Assembly: GCF_001469875.2 (NCBI RefSeq)
Contig: NZ_LOPW02000017.1
Coordinates: 124,001 to 188,000 of the forward strand
Reading direction: 5' to 3'
DNA: 64,000 nucleotides
Source of the DNA: Haloferax marisrubri
GTDB taxonomy: Archaea > Halobacteriota > Halobacteria > Halobacteriales > Haloferacaceae
Below are positions 1-8,738 of this stretch, piece after piece. A model generated the notes under the pieces. The model was given only the letters and a program-made list of their open reading frames with translations, was not told where the DNA came from and did not search any database. Position 1 is the stretch's first letter. Every line of letters begins with the position of its first letter. The translations under genes were made by a program, and so were the position numbers.

Positions 1-1113
1 CTTGATGCGCGAAAAGAGGCTGAACTCGCCGACGTAGCTCTCGACGAGTCCCATGTGGACGAGCCCCTCGCGCTGTTGGCCCTGCAGGCGGTCGCTCTCG
101 TTTTCCGGGCTGAGGAAGCCGTCGCCGATTTCGTCCTGTTTGACCGTCGAGACGAGGACGAGAAAGCCGACGCCGGTCAGCGGGATGAGTCCGTAGACGG
201 TCGCGTACAACAGGCTCGACTGGGCCTCGCCGAGCATGCTCATGATGACGAGGATGATGATGAGCAGTAGCGGGAACAGCGACAGCGTCATGTACATCTC
301 GCCGAACAGCTCCATCGTCTCCAGCGTCTGTTCCTGCTGTTGTTTCGCGGTCCGGAGGTGTTTGTCCTTCTTGTCGTCGAGGAAGCCCTGCATGTCGCCG
401 CCGGAGTTGACGATAGAGAGCATGTCCGTCAGGAACTGCGAGAGGTCGTCCGAGGGGGTCAAAATCGCCTGCTGGCGGATGGCGTTGCGGTAGTCGGTGC
501 CGAAGTACTCCGTCTCCTGGACGATGCTCTGGAACTCCCGAGAGACCTCGCCGTAGGTGTCTTCGGCGCGCGCCATCGCCTCCAGAATCTCCAGTTGGTT
601 CAGCCCGCCCACAGACAGGGCGTACATGAACGAGATGGAGTCCGACAGGAGCATGTTTATCTCGCGCTTGCGTGCCGAGGCCGTCGAGTACGGAATCGCG
701 ACGAGCGTCCCGAACCCGCCGGCGAAGCCGAGCGACCCGAAAAAGAGCCCCGAGAGAACGACGGCCGCGGGCATCGCGAGCGACCGGAGCGTGGCCGCCG
801 TGGCCTCGCTCCCGACCGGAATCCCGAGGCTCACCGAGTCAGCCGAGACGAGGCCGAGCGCGAAGACGCCGTAGCCGACGACCATCCCGACGAGCCACAG
901 CGCGAGGCCGACGAGCACGCCGACCGCGAGCGCCCGCGAGAGGTAGAGTTCGACGGTGTCGGGCATCCGCGCCTGCTGTAGCTTCGCTTCGATGTCGCTG
1001 ACGAACTCGCCGTCCTCGTCGAAGATGAGCTGAAACAGCGGGTAGAAGGCGTCGCCGAGGGTGTCGGTACTGCGGTCGAGGCCGCCCGAGGTCTTCGAAT
1101 CGAGGTTGCTCAT
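1..1113 (-). CDS. pilC3: PilC-type (TadC family) type IV pilus membrane platform protein, partial at the window edge
   Basis: The 371 visible codons start at ATG 1113, directly after the pilB3 stop codon with no gap, and continue past base 1, so the C-terminus is missing. Hydrophobic segments are visible, among them LALWLVGMVVGYGVFAL near residue 80 and SLFPLLLLIILVIM near residue 280. Between the first and last pairs lies a helical cytoplasmic stretch (SVGGLNQLEILEAMARAEDTYGEV) like that of T2SF/TadC proteins. The family forms the inner-membrane platform on which the PilB ATPase acts to assemble type IV pilins. Pairing with a PilB-type ATPase in one transcript supports this role. The numbering 3 is by analogy with Haloferax pilB3-pilC3 and is inferred. 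Confidence 0.9.
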   Translation of the reverse strand, partial: MSNLDSKTSGGLDRSTDTLGDAFYPLFQLIFDEDGEFVSDIEAKLQQARMPDTVELYLSRALAVGVLVGLALWLVGMVVGYGVFALGLVSADSVSLGIPVGSEATAATLRSLAMPAAVVLSGLFFGSLGFAGGFGTLVAIPYSTASARKREINMLLSDSISFMYALSVGGLNQLEILEAMARAEDTYGEVSREFQSIVQETEYFGTDYRNAIRQQAILTPSDDLSQFLTDMLSIVNSGGDMQGFLDDKKDKHLRTAKQQQEQTLETMELFGEMYMTLSLFPLLLIIILVIMSMLGEAQSSLLYATVYGLIPLTGVGFLVLVSTVKQDEIGDGFLSPENESDRLQGQQREGLVHMGLVESYVGEFSLFSRIK

Positions 1114-4100
1114 CTACTCGCCCTCTCCGGAGTCCGCCCCCTGCGCGTCGTCGGTCTCGGCGTCGGTTTCGTTCGGGTCGTCCGCCTTGGCGGCCTCGAA
1201 CCCGCCCCACGTCTCGTCGGTCGCATCGTCGGCCTCGGCGTCGTCGGTTCCGGCCGCGTTAGTTTCGCCTCCGTCGGCTCCGGTCTCGGCGCGTCCGTCT
1301 CGCCCCGCCCTGCCGTCCGACTCTGCCTCCGCTTCGTCGTCGATACCGAACGCGCCGAAGAAGTCGTCGAGGTCGACGTCGTCGTCGTTGGGGTCGGGGA
1401 ACGAGGGCTCGCCGCCGCGGAAACCGAACGGTCCGTCCGGGTCGTCGTCGCCCGACTCGCGGTCCGCGTCGGTCTCGTCGCGCCCGGCCTCCAGCGCCGG
1501 CGTCTCGTCCTCGCCGTCGAGCGACGACGGCCCGTCGTCGCCCTCGATTTCGGGGGTCTCGTCGCCCGCGTCCAGTTCGTCGCGGTCCGTTCCCTCGTCG
1601 AGTTCGGGGTCTCGGGTCGACGCTTCGAGCGAGTCGAGTTCGCCCCGCTCGCCGGGCGTCGCCTCCACGTCCGGTTCGTCGCGCATGTGGTTGAGCGCCT
1701 CCGCGACCTCGCCCACGTCGCGGCCGCGGTAGTCGGGGAACAGCTCTTCTTCGGCCCGGCGGAGGATTTCCTTCGCCAGTTTTCGGACGTGTTCCGGCGG
1801 GTCGGGCCGCGGGACCATCGCCTCGCTTTCGGGGTCGATGTTGATGTGGACCGACTCCATCTCCCGGAGGTCTTCGAGACTGCGTTCGAGGTCGTCGGTC
1901 GCCATCAGCCCGAGGATGGTGTCCTGGTCGTTGATGAACGCCTGGAACGTCGCGGCGACTTGCGTGTAGGTGTTGAGCCCGCGGTCGATGAGGTACGCGA
2001 GGATGACCTGTCGCTTGAAAATCTCCAGTTCGAGCGTCTCCTGATTCCAGCCGCGGTCGAACTTGATCTCTTCGAGCGTGTTCGACGAGCCCATCTGGAG
2101 GAACTCGTCGGTCTCGGCCTGCCACTGGTAGACGTCCTGAACGTTTATCTCGTCGTTCTCGGGGTCGTAGTGGTTGATTTCGGTGAGCGACTTGTTCCGG
2201 CGCACCTTGTTGCCGCCGACCCGCGTCGAGGTCTGGATGGACACGAGGTCGAGGGCGGTGAACATCGTCTTCGAGACGTTGATGGGCGCGGTCGTAAACC
2301 GCTTGAGCACCTCGCCGACCGAGTCGGCGTGGAACGTCGTGTACGTGGTGTGGCCCGTGGACATGACCTGGAACAGCGTCCGGCCCTCCTCGCCGCGAAT
2401 CTCGCCCATGACGATGTAGTCGGGGCGCTGGCGGAGCGCGGCTTCGAGCAGGTCGAACTCGTCCACGTCGCCCTTGTCGTCGTCAGCGAACGACGGCCGG
2501 GTGACGGAGGCAATCCAGTTTCGCTGGGGCAGTTCGACCTCGCGGGTGTCCTCGATGGAGACGATTTTCGTGTTCGACGGGATGAAAAGCGAGACGGCGT
2601 TGAGCGAGGTGGTCTTCCCCGAAGCGGTGCCGCCCGCGAAGATGAGGCTCTTGTCGTTCTCGATGCAGAGCCAGAGGAACGCCATCTCCTCGAGCGAGAA
2701 CGTCGACCAGTTGATGAGGTCGATGGGCGTGAAGGGGACGTCCTTGAACTGGCGGATGGTGTAGTTCGTCCCGTGGTCCGACACCTCGCGGCCGAGCGTG
2801 AGTTGCGCGCGCGAGCCGTCGGGGAGCGTCGCGTCCACCTGCGGGCGTCGCTTCGAGATGCCCTTCCCGGAGCGCTGGGCGAGTTTCACGACGAAGTCGT
2901 CGAGTTCGCCCTCGCCGTGGTAGATGTTCGAGATGATCTGCTCGTAGTCGGAGTGGTAGACGAACACCGGCGAGTTGTAGCCGTCGCAGGAGATGTCCTC
3001 CACGTTGATGTCGTGTTTGATGCCGTCGATGCGCTCGTAGCCGATGAAGTCGCGGCGGAGGTAGTACTGGAGCTTTCGCACCTGGTAGTCGTTCAGGTCG
3101 TCGGCGTCGTCGGCGAGGACCGCCGGTTCGGGCCGGGCGGCGATGCCGTCGATACCGCCGAGCGGTTCGTCATCGTCGGCGTCGCGTGAGCGACCGCCGA
3201 AGACCGAGCCCAACCCGAGTCGGGAGCCGACGCCGCCGAGTCCACCGAAGCGACTGGCGGTCGAAGTGGCCGTCGAAGCGTCGGCCGACGAGCCGTTTCC
3301 GCCGCCGAAAAGGCCGCCCAGTCCGAGTCGAGACGCGAGGCCCGAAGACTCCGTCGCCGCCGCGTCGGCGGTCGTGCCGTCGTCGCTTCCGTCCGCCGCG
3401 GACGCCGATTTCGGGGGGTCGTAGAGGTCGTACCGCGAGAGCAGTTCGTACGTCTCGGCCTCGATGACTCGCCCGCGGTTGTCGCGGCCGCCCTCGACGA
3501 CGCTCTCGTCGCCGTACTTGATGGCGGTCCGAAGCTTGTTGGTGAGAAACTCCGTCAGGTCGTCTTCGATGCGGTTCAGGTGCGGTTCGACCACGTAGTA
3601 CTTCTTCTCGTTTTCCTTGACGGAGTGGAAGATGATGACGAACGCGTAGGGTTTGTTCACCCAGTACCGTTCGACCTCGCGGAAGTGCGTCTTCTTCTCC
3701 ATCGGGACGGCCTTTTCGAGGTCGTAGCGGTTCGCCAGCGTGGTCGTGCCGTCGACGCTGGAGAAGAACGCGTCCTCGTCGAACTCGGGGTCCACGTCGA
3801 CCGTGCGCTCCTCGACGACCGCGTCGAGTTCCTCGGCGCGCTGGCCCGCCCGCGCGAGCGCGTTCTCGATGTAGTCGGGGTCGAACCCGAGCGCCTCCTC
3901 GGCGTCGAACCGGACGATTTCGTCCTCCGAATCTCGCGGCCGGGAGCCGTCGTCCTCGTAGTAGTACTCGCGTTTGTAGTGTTCCCACAGCCAGACGTCC
4001 TTGACGACGGGCGTCGTCTCGGGGTCGCAGAACGCCTCGAACTGCTCGTTGATGTCTCTCGCGTGCGCGCCGCGCTTGCCGATGAACGTCGCGACGTCGA

Positions 4101-4416
4101 CCGGGTGACAGTCGAGGTACTCCTCGGGGTCGAGGTCGACGCGTTCCCAGTCGGTCCGGGTCGGCGTCGGGGTCGCCTGTTCGTCGTCTTCCTCCCATCG
4201 GGACGTCCCGGGCGCGTCGCGTTGCGTCCGCGGGTCGGTCCCGTAGAGTGCTTCTACGTCGCCGTCGCTTCCGTACTCGTCGAGAAAGTCTGCCCACGTG
4301 TACGACCCGACGCGCGCGTTCGACGCCTGCTCCGGAGCGGTTTCGCTCTCCACCGGTGACGTTACATCACCCGTTAACGCCTTTTGGTCCCCTCCGTCGG
4401 CGTCGTCGGTTGCCAT
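1114..4416 (-). CDS. pilB3: PilB-type type IV pilus assembly ATPase with long acidic C-terminal tail
   Basis: 1100 residues from ATG 4416; a GTG at 4422 is also in frame but the ATG is preferred. This is a hexameric secretion ATPase of the T2SE/VirB11 family that powers pilin assembly. The Walker A motif GGTASGKTT is near residues 592-600 and the Walker B region DYIVMGEIRGEEG near 663-675. The catalytic core is followed by about 200 residues very rich in Asp/Glu with Gly, Pro and Ser. A low-complexity G/S/A insert (about residues 340-410) interrupts the N-terminal half. ArlI in this same window has 554 residues, so this protein is about twice the size of its archaellum paralogue. It is cotranscribed with pilC3. 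A TATA box and direct repeats lie upstream. Confidence 0.93.
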   Translation of the reverse strand: MATDDADGGDQKALTGDVTSPVESETAPEQASNARVGSYTWADFLDEYGSDGDVEALYGTDPRTQRDAPGTSRWEEDDEQATPTPTRTDWERVDLDPEEYLDCHPVDVATFIGKRGAHARDINEQFEAFCDPETTPVVKDVWLWEHYKREYYYEDDGSRPRDSEDEIVRFDAEEALGFDPDYIENALARAGQRAEELDAVVEERTVDVDPEFDEDAFFSSVDGTTTLANRYDLEKAVPMEKKTHFREVERYWVNKPYAFVIIFHSVKENEKKYYVVEPHLNRIEDDLTEFLTNKLRTAIKYGDESVVEGGRDNRGRVIEAETYELLSRYDLYDPPKSASAADGSDDGTTADAAATESSGLASRLGLGGLFGGGNGSSADASTATSTASRFGGLGGVGSRLGLGSVFGGRSRDADDDEPLGGIDGIAARPEPAVLADDADDLNDYQVRKLQYYLRRDFIGYERIDGIKHDINVEDISCDGYNSPVFVYHSDYEQIISNIYHGEGELDDFVVKLAQRSGKGISKRRPQVDATLPDGSRAQLTLGREVSDHGTNYTIRQFKDVPFTPIDLINWSTFSLEEMAFLWLCIENDKSLIFAGGTASGKTTSLNAVSLFIPSNTKIVSIEDTREVELPQRNWIASVTRPSFADDDKGDVDEFDLLEAALRQRPDYIVMGEIRGEEGRTLFQVMSTGHTTYTTFHADSVGEVLKRFTTAPINVSKTMFTALDLVSIQTSTRVGGNKVRRNKSLTEINHYDPENDEINVQDVYQWQAETDEFLQMGSSNTLEEIKFDRGWNQETLELEIFKRQVILAYLIDRGLNTYTQVAATFQAFINDQDTILGLMATDDLERSLEDLREMESVHINIDPESEAMVPRPDPPEHVRKLAKEILRRAEEELFPDYRGRDVGEVAEALNHMRDEPDVEATPGERGELDSLEASTRDPELDEGTDRDELDAGDETPEIEGDDGPSSLDGEDETPALEAGRDETDADRESGDDDPDGPFGFRGGEPSFPDPNDDDVDLDDFFGAFGIDDEAEAESDGRAGRDGRAETGADGGETNAAGTDDAEADDATDETWGGFEAAKADDPNETDAETDDAQGADSGEGE

Positions 4417-4455
4417 TGTCACCGGGTATTCGGGCCGATGGAAAAGTCTTTTTCT

Positions 4456-4501
4456 CAGTTAACTCACAGTTTAAGTCCTGTTTAAGTTCTATTTTTATAC
4501 C
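4456..4501 (-). promoter_or_regulatory. pilB3 promoter with direct repeats
   Basis: On the minus strand a TATA-box-like TATAAAAAT lies at 4500-4492. Between it and the start codon are two TTTAAGT repeats (plus-strand copies at 4470-4476 and 4481-4487), 11 bases apart, and a palindrome AGTTAACT around 4457-4464. The repeats sit about where transcription would start, as expected for a repressor operator. The rest of the 4423-4774 gap holds only the AT-rich upstream region of the next plus-strand gene; no further gene was seen there. Confidence 0.5.
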
Positions 4502-4774
4502 GTTTTATTAGCAAACGTCGGCGGCCGCCGCGCGGTCGCCCCGCTAAACCGGGTGTTTATCGCCGTCCGACGCCGCTTGAATCGGGGGACGACCGCGGAA
4601 TCATCATCTAATTGGTGTTTTCGGCGGCTAGTGGTGGTGGCTCCGTCTCAGTCGCGGCGGCCGTCGGCTCAGTTATGTAAATCAGAAAGGGATATGTGAC
4701 GAAAAACGAGTCATAGCGTACGTACTCAGAGATGGTGGGTAGAGTTTCGCGGGACCTGTTCGACGGGGGACGCA

Positions 4775-5716
4775 ATGAGTGACCGAACGCCGGGCGGTGA
4801 CGCCCCAGAACCGCGGCCTCGGTCGTACGAATCGGGCGCGACCCGTCGGGCAGTATTATCATCCATCGGGGGCGCGGGGTTGGTCGGTCTGAGGGCGGCC
4901 GATACCGTGTCGGCGCGCTCTACCAGCGGTGGGTCCTATCAGAGCACGGACGTCGTGGACTTCTATCTCGTCGCGGGTCAGAGCAACGCGGTCGGCAAAG
5001 GGACCGCGGCGGAGAGCCCCACGCCGAACCCGGGGACGGCTTTCGAGTTCAACGGCTCCTCGCTGGTCGCGGTCGAAGACCCGGTGGGCGGCCACTTCGA
5101 CGGGACGGTCACCGCCGACACCGGGAGCATGTGGCCCGCGTTCTGCCGCGAATACGTCCGGCTGACCGGTCGCCACGTCGCGTTCGTTCAGTTCGCCGCC
5201 GGCGGGACGGCGCAGGCCGCCGAAGCCGGTTCGGGAAGCGGGAACTGGGACGTCGACGGTGACCTCCGCGAGGGCGCGGCCGACGCCGCCGAGCGGGCGC
5301 TCGCACACCTCGCGATGGAAGATTACGTCGTCAACGTCGGCGGCGTCCTCTGGTCGCAGGGCACCCGCGACGCGAAGGCAATCGACAACGGTCGGCTCAC
5401 GGCGGAGACGTATCGCGGTGCCCTCGAAACCCTCCTCACGTACTTCCGGGCGAGACTCGGGGTCGACCTCCCGTTTCACATCATCCAAACCGGGACCCCG
5501 AACGACGGCGACACCGAGGGCTTCCGGGCCGTGCGAGAGGCACAGCGCGCCGTCGTCGCGGACAACGCCCACACCTATCTCGCGTCGTCGCTGGCGGAGA
5601 CGTTCGCGTCGACCGGGCGGATGCAAGACCGCGTCCACTACACGCAGGAGGGGTACAACGACCTCGGGCGCGACGTCGCCAGCACCGTGACCGAAACCTT
5701 GCTCGCGAGCCGATGA
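4775..5716 (+). CDS. Secreted SASA-type (SGNH) carbohydrate acetylesterase
   Basis: 313 residues. The N-terminus carries a twin-arginine motif (ATRRAVLSS, residues 22-30) followed by a short hydrophobic stretch, so Tat export is likely. The mature protein has the family's nucleophile block FYLVAGQSNA (Ser in GQSNA at 68-72) and the C-terminal DRVH block (D285, H288), giving a complete Ser-Asp-His set. The SASA/DUF303 family includes sialate O-acetylesterases and carbohydrate esterase family 6, which remove O-acetyl groups from glycans. The stop overlaps the next gene in an ATGA, so the two are probably translated together. The substrate is not known. A role on cell-surface or environmental polysaccharide is inferred. 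Confidence 0.8.
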   Translation: MSDRTPGGDAPEPRPRSYESGATRRAVLSSIGGAGLVGLRAADTVSARSTSGGSYQSTDVVDFYLVAGQSNAVGKGTAAESPTPNPGTAFEFNGSSLVAVEDPVGGHFDGTVTADTGSMWPAFCREYVRLTGRHVAFVQFAAGGTAQAAEAGSGSGNWDVDGDLREGAADAAERALAHLAMEDYVVNVGGVLWSQGTRDAKAIDNGRLTAETYRGALETLLTYFRARLGVDLPFHIIQTGTPNDGDTEGFRAVREAQRAVVADNAHTYLASSLAETFASTGRMQDRVHYTQEGYNDLGRDVASTVTETLLASR

Positions 5717-6207
5717 GTCGCGCGAGACGCCTCGCCGCGGTCGGGTTGATTCTCTGTGGGCTGATTCTCGGCGGCGCTGTCGGCTACGCGGAGTTCGCCC
5801 CCAGTAACGAGCCCGCACCAGCACTCTCGGTCGCGTCGCCCGCCGCGAACAGCACCCACGTCGTCAACGCGACCGTCGCGTTCAACGCGACGCTCGCCGA
5901 CCGAGAGACCGGTATCGAGCGGGTGACGTGGGACTTCAACGAGGACGGCTTCGTGGACGCGACCGGGACGAACGTCACGCACCGTTACGCGACGCCCGGC
6001 ACGTACACGGCCGAGGTGGTCGCCACCAACGCCACGGGCGAGACGCTCTCTGCGAGTGTCCCGGTGGTCGTGGTCGAGTCCGAGGCGGCGGTGCCCGAAG
6101 AGGACACCGGCGTTGACCCGCCGACTTCGCTCCTCGGCGCGCTCGCCGCGGTGGCGCTCGTGGTCGCCGGCGTCTACCTCTGGCGCGTGTCGAGTGAGAC
6201 GGAGTGA
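5713..6207 (+). CDS. Membrane-anchored PKD-domain surface protein
   Basis: 164 residues. An N-terminal hydrophobic segment (about residues 8-26) is followed by one PKD-type Ig-like domain (about 38-120) containing the hallmark VTWDFNEDG and YATPGTYTAEVVA motifs. The C-terminal transmembrane helix is LLGALAAVALVVAGVYLW (about 138-156) with a short cytoplasmic tail. Several N-x-S/T sequons (NST, NAT, NVT) suggest N-glycosylation outside the cell. The gene overlaps the esterase gene upstream by four bases, so the pair likely works together at the cell surface, for instance as an anchor or binding module for the esterase; that link is inference from gene order. Confidence 0.75.
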   Translation: MSRARRLAAVGLILCGLILGGAVGYAEFAPSNEPAPALSVASPAANSTHVVNATVAFNATLADRETGIERVTWDFNEDGFVDATGTNVTHRYATPGTYTAEVVATNATGETLSASVPVVVVESEAAVPEEDTGVDPPTSLLGALAAVALVVAGVYLWRVSSETE

Positions 6208-6588
6208 GCGAAGCGGATGCGGTGGAATTCGAACCTCGGTCGCAACTCTGCGAGTCGCTCCCTGATTCGAACCCCGAATGGTGCGTTATCGGATTCGCAC
6301 CCTCTCACGATAGCGGGCGTGACGGGAGTCCCGCGAGCGGAGCGAGTGGGACTCAGGAACAGCCGCTGGGCGAACGAAATGAGCGAAGCGGGCGTGACGG
6401 GATTCGAACCGTGCCGAGACTCGCTTCGCTCGTCTCGTCGGGTTGCGAATCCCGCACGGTGCGTTATCGGACTCACTCCGCTCATCACGATAGGGCGTGA
6501 CGGGAGTCCCGCGAGCAGAGCAAGTGGGACTCAGGAACGGCCGCTGAGCGAACGAAGTGAGCGAAGCGGGCGTGACGGGATTCGAACC
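6204..6588. repeat. Three decayed ~177-bp direct repeats ending in tRNA-Arg 3' sequence
   Basis: The string GGGATTCGAACC, or a decayed form of it, ends at 6235, 6410 and 6588, giving spacings of 175 and 178 bases. The second and third copies align over about 131 bases (6280-6410 against 6458-6588), sharing GGTGCGTTATCGGA, CACGATAG, GTGACGGGAGTCCCGCGAG and GTGGGACTCAGGAAC. Each copy ends in the TΨC arm and acceptor sequence of the tRNA-Arg gene, and only the last continues into a full tRNA. Such patterns arise when integrating elements repeatedly use a tRNA 3' end as attachment site, or from local duplication. No integrase is nearby. Confidence 0.75.
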
Positions 6589-6639
6589 CGCGATCGAGAG
6601 GTTAGGAACCTCTCGCCCTGTCCACTAGGCCACACGCCC
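6567..6639 (-). tRNA. tRNA-Arg (anticodon CCU)
   Basis: On the minus strand the 7-bp acceptor stem GGGCGTG/CACGCCC closes the molecule, with G as the discriminator base. The anticodon arm is AGAGG-TTCCTAA-CCTCT, so the anticodon is CCU, which reads AGG (arginine). The T arm is GCGGG-TTCGAAT-CCCGT. CCA is not encoded. Length is 73 nt, with no intron seen. Partial copies of its 3' half lie just downstream. Confidence 0.95.
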
Positions 6640-6719
6640 TACGGCACTATCGTTCAGGACTGGCCAAAAATCGCGTGGTTCGCCCTCGGCGGGCAGAAGA
6701 GAGAGAAAGTGAGCTGCGG

Positions 6720-6998
6720 TTAGTTCGACGATTCGGTCGAAGCGGACTCGGTCGAAACCGAGTCGGCCGAACTCTCGACGGTCGCGTCGTCTTCGTCTTC
6801 GTCGTCGCCCTTCATATCCTCCAGTTCGTCCTCGATTTCCTCGCGGCCGCGCTGGAACTCGCCGATGGCCTGCCCGGAGGACCGAGCGAGCTTCGGAATC
6901 TTGTTCGCGCCGAACAGCAGGACGACAATGAGCAGGACGACGAGCAGCTCGGGCCCGCCCGGGAGTCCCGGGAACAGTGGAGTGATGGTCTCGAACAT
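6720..6998 (-). CDS. tatA: Twin-arginine translocase subunit TatA
   Basis: 92 residues from ATG 6998. That start places the single membrane helix (LLVVLLIVVLLFGANKIPKL, about residues 17-36) close to the N-terminus, as in TatA. The FGANKIPKLARSSG hinge and a following amphipathic helix ending near DELEDMKGD are typical. The acidic Ser/Thr-rich tail (about 65-92) is a haloarchaeal feature. TatA forms the pore of the Tat pathway, which haloarchaea use for most secreted proteins, including several encoded in this window. An AT-rich box (TATAATT on the minus strand near 7031) fits a promoter with a short leader. An upstream in-frame ATG at 7025 would give a longer, less likely N-terminus. Confidence 0.93.
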   Translation of the reverse strand: MFETITPLFPGLPGGPELLVVLLIVVLLFGANKIPKLARSSGQAIGEFQRGREEIEDELEDMKGDDEDEDDATVESSADSVSTESASTESSN

Positions 6999-7259
6999 CG
7001 CTATTTCTGCGTTACCTAGTGGCAATTATAGGCTTTTTGCCTTCTGCGGGTTCTGGAAAGACGGAATATCGACGCGTCGGGGGTCCCGTATCGGCCGAAT
7101 CGAGGCGTTTCGGCGCGTAACTCCTACGAAAAGCTTGTGGCCGCCTCGTCGGACACGGTCGGCCGCCCGAGGCGTCAACGGCGGGTACGGCTCGTCGTCG
7201 TCGACCCCTGAATTTCCGCCGACGGTGAAATAATGTGTGCGGAGTCGAATGGCACCCGT

Positions 7260-7760
7260 ATGGTATCAGTCGGCGACGCCGCCCCGGACTTCACCGCACC
7301 ACTTACCGACATCGACGGCGACATCGAGTCGTTCACCCTCTCGGAGAACCTCGACGACGCGCCGATCGTCCTCGCGTTCTTCCCCGCGGCCTTCACCGGC
7401 ACGTGCACCACCGAGATGTGCACCTTCCGCGACCAGATGGCCAACTTCGAGGACGTCGGCGCGACGGTGTACGGCATCAGCATCGACACGCCGTTCACGC
7501 TGACGGAGTTCGCCGAGCAGAACGGCCTCAACTTCGGGCTCATCAGCGACACGAACCGCGAACTCGTCGATGCCTACGACGTGGTGATGGACTTCGCGAG
7601 CCTCGGCGTCAACCGCGTGGCGAAGCGCGCGGTGTTCGTCGTGGACGGCGACGGCGAGGTCACCTACGCGTGGGTCAGCGACGACCCCGGCGTCGAACCC
7701 GACTACGAGGCCGTCGAGGCCGCCGCCGCGAAGCTCGAAGAGCCGAGCGAGGCCGTATAG
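7260..7760 (+). CDS. Peroxiredoxin (AhpC/TSA, Bcp-like)
   Basis: 166 residues with a thioredoxin fold. The motif FFPAAFTGTCTTEMC (about residues 40-54) contains the peroxidatic cysteine in the FTGTC position and a second cysteine five residues later. The C-terminal half has RAVFVVDGDGEVTYAW, typical of the family. The enzyme reduces peroxides in the cytoplasm using thiol donors. ATG 7260 was chosen because the AATAAT box at about 7228-7233 would then be a TATA box at about -27, giving a leaderless mRNA. The alternative ATG at 7233 would lie inside that box. Confidence 0.9.
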   Translation: MVSVGDAAPDFTAPLTDIDGDIESFTLSENLDDAPIVLAFFPAAFTGTCTTEMCTFRDQMANFEDVGATVYGISIDTPFTLTEFAEQNGLNFGLISDTNRELVDAYDVVMDFASLGVNRVAKRAVFVVDGDGEVTYAWVSDDPGVEPDYEAVEAAAAKLEEPSEAV

Positions 7761-7841
7761 CCCCGAGGTACCGCGTGACGCTGTATCGAACCTGATTCGG
7801 AGCCCAAGTTCTTTTCTCTCCGTGCGACCACCTTGCGGGTC

Positions 7842-8654
7842 ATGAGCGATACCGAAGACACCCTGAACGGCGGCCGCGTCTACGACCCCGAGGCGGACCA
7901 CGCCTTCCCCGACGAGAAGCTCAACGAGGTGCTCCCCGCGCTCCTCGAAGACGAGGAAGTGACCACGCTCCTCGAAGCCCAGAACGTGAACGCGGTGACG
8001 CGCAAGGGCTACAACGACCACGGCCCGAAGCACATCGAAATCGTCCGCAACCGCGCGCTCCGGCTGTACGACCTGCTCAAGGCCGGCGGCTGTGAGTTCA
8101 ACGGCGCGGCCGAACAGGGCCTCGACGAGGCCGACGAGGCGGTCATCATCGCCCTCGCGGCGCAACTGCACGACATCGGTCACATCGTCCACCGCGACAA
8201 CCACGCCTACTACTCGATTCCGCTCGCGTCGGACGTGCTCGACCGCTTCCTCCCCGAGTTCTACGACCTCGCCGACGCGGTCCGCATCAAGGCCGAAGTC
8301 CTCCACGCCATCCTCTGTCACCACCGCGAGGAGGACCCCCTTACGCTCGAAGCCGGTGTCATCCGCGTCGCCGACGCGCTCGACATGGAGCGCGGCCGGT
8401 CGCGCATCCCCTACGAGAAGGGCGGCCGCGGCATCAACACGCTCTCCAGCCGCGCCATCAACAACGTCGTCCTGAAGCCCGGCGAAGACTCGCCCGTCCT
8501 CGTCGAAATCGAGATGGTGAACGCCGCGGGCGTCTACCAGGTCGACAACCTCCTGAAGGCGAAACTCGACGGCTCCGGCCTCGAAGACCACGTCCGCATC
8601 GTCGCGGTCAACACGAAGTCCGACGACAGGCTCGTCGAGCGTATCGAACTCTAA
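7842..8654 (+). CDS. HD-domain phosphohydrolase
   Basis: 270 residues. Metal-binding HD signature: LHDIGHIVHRDNHA (about residues 108-121), preceded by NDHGPKHIEIVRNRA and followed by LCHHREED. These fit the HD superfamily, whose members hydrolyse phosphate esters of nucleotides or cyclic nucleotides. The C-terminal ~70 residues (VVLKPGEDSPVLVEIEMVNAAG) form a separate beta-rich region of unknown role. ATG 7842 (MSDTED) is preferred over the TTG codon at 7833. The substrate cannot be told from the sequence. The gene stands alone between a peroxiredoxin and a convergent mscS operon. Confidence 0.8.
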   Translation: MSDTEDTLNGGRVYDPEADHAFPDEKLNEVLPALLEDEEVTTLLEAQNVNAVTRKGYNDHGPKHIEIVRNRALRLYDLLKAGGCEFNGAAEQGLDEADEAVIIALAAQLHDIGHIVHRDNHAYYSIPLASDVLDRFLPEFYDLADAVRIKAEVLHAILCHHREEDPLTLEAGVIRVADALDMERGRSRIPYEKGGRGINTLSSRAINNVVLKPGEDSPVLVEIEMVNAAGVYQVDNLLKAKLDGSGLEDHVRIVAVNTKSDDRLVERIEL

Positions 8655-8738
8655 GCGGCGCGTCGGGAGTCGAAAAAGTTCGGGTCGTCAGCGCGGGCGG
8701 CCGGCGCAGGCGGGCCCTGCGGTCGGCGCTGTTCGTTC

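Noticed and set aside
4608-4862. An 84-codon minus-strand frame upstream of the esterase gene
   Set aside because: It overlaps the Tat-signal region of the esterase gene, has no recognisable domain, and the region is AT-rich promoter DNA.
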